This document shows, in pieces, positions 25,401 to 36,200 of a stretch of DNA of 64,000 nucleotides (positions are counted from its first letter, which is position 1; each line of letters starts with the position of its first letter). Source of the stretch: Sympetrum striolatum (Eukaryota > Arthropoda > Insecta > Odonata > Libellulidae); NCBI GenBank assembly GCA_947579665.1, contig OX388349.1, positions 67,708,841 through 67,772,840 on the forward strand. The letters run 5' to 3'. The notes below the pieces were generated by a model. The model was not told the origin of the DNA and searched no databases. It saw nothing but the letters and a program-made list of their open reading frames with translations. The position numbers were made by a program, and so were the translations under genes.

Positions 25401-27163
25401 TACAATTATCCGTAAGTTTTCTAAAGCACAATACTAAAAGGACACCGGATGTCATTTGACCACTTTTCAGTGTTTTACATCAATTTTTTAAAATTGAATT
25501 ATTTTTCAATTTTTAAACTCTTTGACTTTCTTTGATACCATCCCAAATTTAATGTGAACGAATTTAAATGTTTCTAACACTAATTTGGTAATCTTGTTAA
25601 ACCTAGAATGACGGCTGATGGTCATTTGACCACTATCTCTTTTAAAACCAAATATTTACCTTAGTCTCGGATTTTTTATAAATATTCCTTCATATATTTG
25701 TATTTGAAATACATGTTACAATACTAAACTCTTCGCAGCATCTAGAAATTTGTATATAAACTATCGATCAATGGACAAAGAGTGATTTAATATTGCTATA
25801 TGTATATAGATATGCATAAATTATCGATTTAACGTCTTCAAAATGCAAATCAGTAATGAAGTAGGTGTTGAGAAACGAAGTGGTCAAGTAAACACCTCCC
25901 ATCTCTCTAAACGGAGCGAAGATCACGTCCTTTTAGTGTTAAACTCATTCCCTGGGTAGTTTCGGACCGCTACTAAGAATTCATATTAAGATAAGTACGT
26001 TCCAACCTATCTATTTATCGATAGATCGCAATAGCGAGGTGATGGTAAATAAATAATGGAAAAACACGCATATATGCTTAAGAAACAAATTAATTGTGAC
26101 GAAAATGCGATCAAAACAATAAAAATGTACCAAAAGACTGTCCACTATGTACCACTCATTTCATCACCGATTTATTTCATTCAATTGAAGCTTCATGAAC
26201 ATGTGCCAACTTAGATTTCAAATCGCTTGACATGAGTGACAGATGAGATAAAATGACTCATGTTTATATCTCCGGAGATTAGCATTTGTCAACGGAGCTC
26301 GAGGTATAAACTGACCAATCGAGATGCTGTAAGCGAACGGCTGATTCTACGACTTTGAGTCGCCTATTTTTTCTATGACTCGACTTCTCGATGTTTCACC
26401 ACGCAACGCTTTATTTCAATTTAAAATTGCATTCCGGAAACAGCTGAATGAGTGATATGCTAGTTATTAAAACGATATTAAATATGGTGAATTTCCAAAT
26501 ATTAATCCTGATCCTCCCTCTGAAGTTTAGTCAATTTTGAATAGCTTTGGTCAAGAGTTATGTTTGAACCTCATTCCCTCCACCAATAGCTACGGAGAGT
26601 CCCGGAGAGGGAATGAGGACAGCCATGCAAGATAAGGAATGTAGTTTTCTCTTGTTTTCCTCACTGAACCGAAATGTCATGAATAGAAAACATCCGCGTA
26701 TGTGCAGCACAAATATTCCATGAATAACGCTATTCATAGTATTCAATACGCAGTTATCTAAATGTATATCATTACTCTGAACCCTTTGTATCTTTTGAAT
26801 CATCGCAGTAATGAGCACATTGAGTTCATTAAAAGAATGAAATTGAGTTTTAAAGTAAAACAGAAATTTATATATATGTATTCTTGTTGAAACGGGCTTT
26901 ATCTTTTAATTTTTTAGTGTACAGGCACATTATCCGATGCTATAGGATGAGTTAGAAGTCAACAATCACGATGATATCTAAATTTCCTCTCTCAAATATC
27001 GTTATAAACTCTGTTTGTAAATCTTAAAAATCGACAATCAAATTCAGGAATGATAATGGAATTATTTTTATCATTGAAATCAATTCTTCACAAAATCTCA
27101 AGTTCTGTTTCCTTTGACGTATTTTTGAGCAATAACACAATGAAGTTACATAACAACAAGTCA

Positions 27164-27203
<40 letters not shown>

Positions 27204-30200
27204 GGGTCGCCTAATAAAGACCCTAATAATAATAATAATAATAATAATAACAAGTCCATTCCCTTGATCGGATACAATTATGACTGTATTTTATTAGCGT
27301 ACGGAAATAGTATTTATTGAATTAAAATTTTACTAATCTTTATATATTTGTTCCAAATAAGATATCCCTGTGTACATGTAGCGTTTCCCGATTTTTTCTC
27401 CAAGCGATCTTTTTCTTCTCTAATCGTCATTACAGATCATGCCATTAGAGAATAACATGAGGGACCCAACTAATTTCACTGGCTGCTTCAGGGTCCTGAA
27501 TACTGGGATGTCTGTAGTCATATCCATGTACTGTGCTGTCGGGTTCTACGGCTACCTTAAATACGGCGATGGCGTTCTACCGAGTATAACGTTAAATCTT
27601 CCACAAACAGAAGTGTAAGTAGCCAAACTTAGGAAGGAATCAAAAACTATGCATTTAGTATTTTATTCAAGTATCAGAATGTTTCCGATTTTTCCCCGCA
27701 CTTTATTTTTTCAGTTTTGCTTTCAACTACAATAAATAAAAAAATAACTTACTTCCTTGTTTCCTTCTTCAGAATCGATATTACATTCCGAAATACCTAT
27801 ATGATCATGTGTGTGTGATTTAAGCTTTTGATTTTATGAACTTGAAACCAAGGAATTTAATTTAAAGTTATATCAATAGATGAGCTCATTGTAAGCAATT
27901 CATGCTATATTTAATATAAATTATTTAAAGATTTACATTTTATATGTTCAGTATTATATATTTTTAAATTCTATACACCGAAATATTTCTGGTTTACGGT
28001 CACCCTCTAATAGCTTAGATTTGCTTAAATAAAGGCATAATATGCTCTGGCTCATTGGATCCTCAAACTCCATACAGGTTATGAAAGTAAACCGCAGACT
28101 TTGTATTTTCCACAAATTTATTAAGTCTGCGGTTTACTTTCATAAATGGCGTTCCACCAAGTAAAGTCAGTTCATATCGATTTTATCCATACAGGTTGTG
28201 GATATTAAAGAGGCCTTTAAATACATGTTAATTCATTCCCATTTTAAAATTTATACTTAATTAGTGGTGGATAAAACCCAAGGAATATCGATTTATCAGT
28301 TCAGTGTGTCTCATTTTCTGTTGATTCATTACCATGGGATACGATGGCCACTAGTCGCATCTATTAAAGTTTAGTGGATGGTTTTGCAAATAAATAGAGA
28401 GGAATCACCTGTAATATTTTCTGTATGATCTGATGCTAGTCCAAACTTTGTATGTCTGTTCGTTCGATTAATCGTGTTTCAGCGAAACTCTCAGCTAATA
28501 CGCCACTTTCATTACAGATTGGCGCAGGTAGCCAAGCTTATGGTAGCCCTGGCTGTGTGCTTCACATACCCCCTTCAGATGTACGTGCCAGTTCACATGT
28601 GTTGGCCAGGAATTACAAAGAGAATGGGTTGGACCGAAGTCGAATGGAGAGGTCCGTTCCAGCCAGAGCATGTTTTCAGATTCTGCTGCGTTCTATTCAC
28701 AGGTGAGATATATCAATAACCCCTGGGTTTATACCGAGGAATAAATTTTACGTTTCTGTTACAAAACACCATCCTATAGATGAAATATACTTACAGTGTG
28801 ATTTCTATGAAACAATTTTAGCAGCATTTCTGATACGATCTCATGATGAATGTTTTTTCCTATTTTTGCGAACAGAAATATTTTATTTACTTCTACCTGC
28901 ATCAGTCTTTTACCATGGTTGCAAATCCACTGAGGTATTAAAGATGCTGGGAATAGCCATTGATTTAGGTTACTCCCTATTAAAAGCAACACAATTATTG
29001 ATTGGGTCACTGCGCTTCACTTACGTGGATGTTCCATTCATAGCATTTTGGCTTGAAGAGAAAAGTAAGGGATAGCTACGTTTGTTCATATTCCGCCTTT
29101 TAAGTCATATTTGCCCTGCAAATGTATTTCGGTAGCAAATAGAAGTGTTCTTCCAGACTGAATGCTGTACAGATACGGCGATAGATCGTAATAAGTTCAA
29201 ACACCCTATCAAAGAAAAATGACTTAACATTCCTAAACTGTTTTACGTAATCCCTGATATAACTTTAAATACTCTAATTCTGTTCAGTAAAACCTTAAAC
29301 AACATATTTTTGCATTTTCAGAACATCCTTTCCTACTTCCATAAACCCACTCAATGCAAAAGGGTTGGTAACAAATCCTATAAAGGAACGTTGAATAATT
29401 TATAATTTCTTAAACTGGATTATCTTCAATCTATTCAGTACGTTATCCTAATAGTTTAACAATCTAGTGTTTTTGATGTATGAATTTTGCGTGTGTGTAG
29501 TCGTGAATTTTAAGTAATTCCTTTAAATATTTTTTAAATAATTTAATTTTAAGATATTGATTTCTGGAACTGAGCGCTCATATTGAATAGCCGTTAACCC
29601 ATTTACTTTCTTCGCTAATAATATTTTCACAAATGCATTTTTATTTATTTCATATCCGGTCCTAAGCTATTTAGTTTTACTCCTAGTCCGTGAATGCAAG
29701 TGAACCTCTGGCGACCTCATTATCGTCTGCCGTTCTGTTAGAGGAGGCACTTGCCACGGAATTTCGGTCGACCGCTATTTCTGCGACGAAACTTTAAGCA
29801 CGCCTCAGAAAGGCCCGGGGAAGAACCCTTTCACTATCGGTTGGAATCTCTTGCAAACTTTCGCTTTTCGCTGCGGGAGATTTCAATGGTAGACGAGCAT
29901 TTTATTCTAAAAGCATAAGTATCATCAATATTGCCTGAGCGGGAGGAATCACAGTAATTCACAAAGATAAATGTCAGTCAGCCTATCGGTCAGGAATGTA
30001 TGGTCCCGAGTGCATCATAAAAGAGAATTCAAAGAAAAGAGAATGTTAAAATACGATCGCAGAATGTTTTAAGTTCCTCCTATTAGTGGTGTAAGAAAAT
30101 TAGCTGTATTTTTTTAAAGTATTCTCCCAATTTCCACTTTGAGACATGGAGGGGTGTTACACATAGATAAAAACTTTCTGGCTAAAGCAAATAGATGGGT

Positions 30201-33200
30201 GGAGGTTTTCTCTCACTGATTTTTAGATTTTAGATTTAGATATATACCCCGCGAGCCGCCAGAGGCGTATGGCAGGGGGTGTAATACACCACCATTATTC
30301 ATTCCTACCTATTAGCATCTCTAATAGCTTGGGGAAAAAACGACCAAAAGTAATTATCCGTCCTTGCGATTACTTCCCTATAACGCTTCGTCGATGCCTC
30401 TCGGAGATCGCGTTCGCTCCTTACTGGCACTAACATTTCACTTACTTCGTCTATAAATTCTGAACGATTGAACTTTTCGAAAAGTTTCCGTCGATATTCA
30501 GATCTTCTCATCTGTAGTGAATTCCAACTGAGGGACTCTATCATTGCCGTAACGCTGCTATCAAACCTGAAATCCCCGCAAACGAATCGGGCTGCTCTAC
30601 GCTGGACCATCTCTAAATCTGAGACTAAACCTACTTCGTGTGGGTCCCAAACCGCACAGCAGTATTCAAGACTCGGACGAATAAGAGAAAAATAAGCTAT
30701 TTCTTTGACTCTCGATGAGCATCCTCTCAACGTTCTACCAGTTAATCTTTGCATTCTATTCGCTTTTCCTATCGCATCTCGAATATGTTCTTTAAAAGAT
30801 AAGTTACTGCTAAACGTGACTCCTAGGTATTTGTTGTCGTGAACTAACTCTAATGGATGACCTGAGATTTGGTACTGCGTGGGAATTATGTTTGTGGAGC
30901 GCGTAAAACTCATGGCAACGCATTTATTTATATTTAAATCCAGCTGCCAATCTTTACACCATCCTGATATTACGTCCAGGTCGTCTTGAAGCACATTACG
31001 ATCGTTTTCTGTCAAAATCTCTCTGTATATCAGGGTATCATCGGCAAATAATCTAACCTTACTCTTTACGTTATCTACGAGGTCGTTAATGTAAATTAGA
31101 AATAAGATTGGACCAAGAACACTTCCCTGTGGAACTCCTGATGAGATACTTATTTCTTCGGATAAAACTCCATCTAACGCAACTCGCTGAGATCTGTTTT
31201 CTAGAAAAGATTTGGTCCATCTGATAACTTTTTCGTCGATCGCGTAGGCACTCAGCTTTTGGATAAGCTTTTCGTGAGAAACTGTGTCGAAAGCTTTCCT
31301 GAAATCTAGGAAAACTGCGTCTGATCTAACACCGACGTCTGCTGCTTTAGATACGTCATTCATAAAAAGCGCTAACTGGGTCTCACAAGACCTACCTTTA
31401 CGGAATCCGTGCTGGCTCTGACTGATTGCTCCCTTTTCGGAAAGAAAGCGCATGATAGAGCTCGCTATAATATGCTCCATTATTTTGCAAAAAATTGAAG
31501 TTAATGAAATAGGCCTATAATCATCTGGTTTTGACGCGCGCCCTTTCTTAGGCACCGGAGTGACATTAGCTTTTTTCCACGACATTGGGACGGTTCCCTC
31601 ATCCAATGATTTCTGATAGAAAATCTGTAGAAGCGGAGCAATTTCATCGGCTAAAGTTTTTATTACAACAGCGGGAATACCTTCGGGTCCTGGCGCCTTT
31701 TTCCTATCAATATCTCGCAATAATTTTCCAATTCCATCAACCGATATCTCGATGGGACACATCTCTGAATCAATGCGCGAGGTAAAATCCTTAACTTGAC
31801 CATTGTCTACAGTGAAGCATTTCTGGTAGTGCCTGTTAAGTAAGTTAGCTTTATCTTCTGATTTATTGACGGTAATTCCCTCTGCGCTTATGAGGCTAGG
31901 CACAGAAAACTGACCTCCACGGTTCTCACGCACGTATGACCAAAATTCTTTCTGATCGCCACCTAATGACTCTAATAGGGTTCGAGATCTATATTCCTGG
32001 TATTCTTTTCGCGCTTCTTCCTTAACTAACTTTCGCACTTCTCTATAGTTTTGTTCTTCGAGCTCATGGTTCTTTCCACATGCTTTGAGTTTTCTCCATC
32101 GCGAGTGAATGACTCTTTGCTTCCTATGTAATGCTCGTAATTTAGGTTTCGTCCACCGTGGCTCTTTACGCTCACGCACGCTCTTAGTAGGAACAAATTT
32201 AATTAAACCCTCTTTGATTATCCGGAGAAACTCTATCCAACTATCATTTACTGTATTTGCACCCAAGAAGCGGAAAAAATCATCCTTGCACTCGTTAATA
32301 TAAACCCTAAACTCCGAAAAATTAGCTTTGCGAATTACATATACTTGCCTCGGTGGCTTAAGAGATTTAACCGCTACTGCTTTCATCTCCGCCATTATGA
32401 CATCATGGTCTGAAATACCGTCAACTATATCGAGATTAGCTATCAATTGTGGGTGGGTGGTGGCTAGTAAATCTAGGATGTTACCTTCACCCGCACGAGT
32501 CGTTCGAGTCTTCGTCATGTTTACCTGTTCTATCGCATGCAACGAGAAAGTATCGATTAATTTTTGAGAAACGTTTCTCTCTCTACTAGAGTTGGAGCAT
32601 GTTAAATTCCGCCAATTAATATGTGGTAGGTTAAAATCTCCTCCTACAACTATGATGGGATCTTTTACTTTTTCACCGATTATCTGTAACGTCCCGGATA
32701 AATCGTCAATACAATCAATTTCGCCATCGGGAGGACGATACAATGAACAAACATAAATCTTACTACCGTTAGGTCTTAAAATCGAGCACCACATCATTTC
32801 GCTCCTGCTATTTTCTACAAACTCATCTCGCTGACTAATCAAATAGTTCTTTACAGCGATAAAAACTCCACCGCCTACTCTACCCTGTCTATCTTTGCGA
32901 TATATCACATAATCTGGAGGAAATATCTCGCTTGAATTAATGTCTTCGCTTAACCAACTCTCAGATCCTAGTATGATATCCGCGCAAGTGCTCCTTGTAA
33001 GGTTAAGAAATTCCACCTGCTTATTACGTATGCTTCTGCAATTCACGACTATTATTTTTAGATCTCTGAGTTCGCGCTTTAAAGTTGGATTTCTGTTTGG
33101 AATAACCGTAACGATTTTTGAATTGAATTTCTCTTTATTGTCAATGCTACTGTTTCTATTTCGGGGACTAAGATCATGCGTTTCTACTTGCCTATTTACG

Positions 33201-36200
33201 TGGGTGTTATCTATAATTCCTACCGCTGAATGTACTTTCTTAATATTATTATTTCCCCTTAGATTTAAATTTTTCTCTCGCAAATCTATCTGCGTTATAT
33301 CGCTCTCATTTAAACCGGAAGAATTGGACTCTAAAACTACCTGGGGTGGCGAACTCTGATAATAGTCTAACCTAAAAAAACCCTATTTACCTCATAAATC
33401 CTACGTGCCACCAGCTCCGCCGCCCGGGCAGTATAATGAACGCCAGAACGATTAAGAGGTAGCCGACATGAATCAAGAACCGGCCTCAAATCGACGAACC
33501 CGACCCCGTTGCTCCTACAGAAGTCCCGCAGTCTTTGGTTCAGGCCGACAACGCGACTCCAAACCTCAGAACCACGGTCCGACCGCGGAACTATGCTGCA
33601 AAATGACAGCGACACACGGACACCCGACTCACTCTCGACTCGGGAAGCCTCGGCGATCAGGTCCTTAAAAGAACCTAGAATCTCCTCGGACCCGAATCTC
33701 GAGGCGTCGTTGGTGCCCGCGTGCACCACCACTCGCAACACGGAGCAGTTCGAAGACGATACCGACGTTCTTAGTTCCTCCGTCACCTTCGGCACCGTAC
33801 CTCCCGGTAAACACCTGGAGAACACCCGCTCACACACTCCCTCCCGGCGGGCCCTTGCACGTAATGGATCCATTATCCGCCGGACATTAGAGCTTCCTAT
33901 TACTAAAACCCCCCGACCCCCTTCGGGCTCAGCCACCTCCGGGGTTACGGGGATGGCAGCAGGTGCAATGTCCTCCGACAACACAGAAAAACGATTGCTC
34001 ACAGGAAGAGCATCAGCCGAAGCTTCTGCAACTCCCTGCCTCCGCAAAACCACCCCGCGGTCCCCCCGAATGGAGACTACCTTCCACTCGTCAGGTTTCT
34101 TGGCCGTCGACATCCCCGCCCTCGATGAAACCTTCGGGGCACCCTCGATCGCTCGGCTGGCTTTCGCACTCGGGGAACCCCGAGCCGCCAACTTGGCGCA
34201 GCGAGCTTTCGGGATGCTACCCTTGGATTCCACACGTGAGGAGGAAGCCTCCAACCTTTCCACCTTGGAGCTGAGATCCGCAACCATCTTTCTGAGTTCC
34301 ACTATCTCGGCCCGAAGGGACGCGAGACAAGCAGTTCCCAAGAAAGAGGAAACGGGAGTCCTAGGAGAGGCCATCCTACCTAATTATACAATTGACTTTA
34401 AATGACTAAAAACTGAGAACCAAAAAAAATGCTTGAGAAACGACAATAAGAACACGCAAACAAATTAAACGAGTTAACTTAGGCTGACACTAACACTTGC
34501 GTTTGACCTGAGACGAAATACGCAACTGACCAAATATGTTTGAGAAGACTCTGAAAGGACGAATGTATCACTTATGGGAACGATAAAGACCGGTTACTAA
34601 TACACAACAAGGAAATACGACGGTTAAGTAATAACGAAAATAAAATTCGCAATAAGAATAAATATGCCTACAATACGTTTACGAGGGGATAAAAATACAA
34701 AAACTAACCTTTGGAAAACAAAAACTCTAAAAACAGCTAAAACGATAGAGGGATGACTAGAAAAACAGAAAATAAATAAACAGTAAGGGCTTTAGTTGTA
34801 CTTAACACTAAACTGCTACTCTGCTAAGACGGACAAAACTGAAAAACAACACCGGTTAATGAGGGCTTGGTGGGCCGTTGGCTTGTCACTCTGGGGGTCC
34901 GTTCAGGAGCACCGGAGAAAACACGTCCTTTCTTTTCGAGACTCAAGTCAAGAATGAATAACTGATAACTGCATTGACTCAAAATATCTCCGGAAATTAA
35001 CTTTTTCTCAAGGTACGACCAGGAATTCGCAAGATTGGCGTAAATATTTTGCCATGCAATTATTGATATTTTTAAATTTACTTCTTTTTAAACTTTGGCC
35101 AGTAGTTGTATAAATCATTTCTTTCATTTTGAATGAAGTATTATCTATGTGGGTAAATTAATCTTGCTTGATGTAAATCACTAAACTTGGGCCATCCCGT
35201 CATACGCCTTATGGTGGCTTACGGATTATTGATGTAAAATGCTAATGGCCATCTGAAGCACTAATTTAAATTAAATGGTCTTCCTAAAATTAGGAATGAA
35301 GATATTCATTTGTTCACGCCAACGCTGAACCATCTAAGTTAAACAAGCATTTGACTGTTTGGTATCAGAGAATCGCATGATGTTACTACGAAGCATGATT
35401 TATATAGATTTAGATATTAAATTAAGATATATACCCCGCAGGTCGCCAGTCGCGTATGGCAGAGGATGTAATAACGCCTTCATAATTACTTAATCTACCC
35501 TATTAACCTCTCTATAGTAGCCTGGGGGAAATAAGATCGAAAATAATTATCAGTTCTTGGAATCACTTCCTCGTAACGTTTTGTCGATGCTTCTCAGAGA
35601 TCGCGATCTGTGTTTAATGGCACTTAAATCTCCTTCTATAATATTGTTCTAAACAAGTTTTTTAAGGCAAATGAAATATTATAAAATGCAAACATATAGA
35701 TTTAGGGATAAGAAAGAGATATGCAAATGCCTTGCTTTGGAGGGTAGCGGTAGATGGTAGCGAATGTTGGAGTTTAGAGAAGTTGGAGAGATCCCGCCTG
35801 TAATATGCATAAATGTGGATATGGAGAAGCATGTTAAAAATCAGTTGGATGGAAAATCGGAAACAAACTTTGAAGAGTTAAAGGAAGTGAAGGAAAAGAG
35901 TTAATTAATAAATGTTACGGATAAAAGGAAAGTAAAATTTTTGGGTCATCTACTGAGAACAGTATGATAGGGATAATGTTAGAAGGAAAAGTGTTAGGAA
36001 AGAAAGGAAGGGAGGAAGAAGAAGAACCCAGGAAGAAATATATTGAAGATATCCGGACGATGATGGCAGTGGATGGGGTACTGCCAACTTAAGAGATTGG
36101 CAGAAGACAGGATCTCCTAGATGCTGAGACAAGGCATAGCCTTTAGATAATGATGATGATATTGATCTAAGTGACAATGGCATTATTTTTTACCCAGTCG

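Larger units (their letters stand above)
30221..34960 (-). mobile_element. Apparently intact CR1-type LINE, antisense in intron 7
   Basis: It carries a 5' leader of about 580 bases, ORF1 with an esterase-like domain, ORF2 with AP-endonuclease and reverse transcriptase, and a 3' end with ATCTAAA-type simple repeats. No poly(A) is present. ACTGAT lies directly outside both proposed ends (30215-30220 and 34961-34966), a candidate 6-base target duplication. The 5' boundary is uncertain because no second copy covers it. Both ORFs lack internal stops, so it is young relative to the other LINE fragments here. It reads opposite to the host transporter gene. Confidence 0.85.

Noticed and set aside
33509..34405. 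298-codon plus-strand open frame opposite ORF1
   Set aside because: It is the antisense shadow of the GC-rich ORF1, has no family signature and starts and ends inside the LINE.
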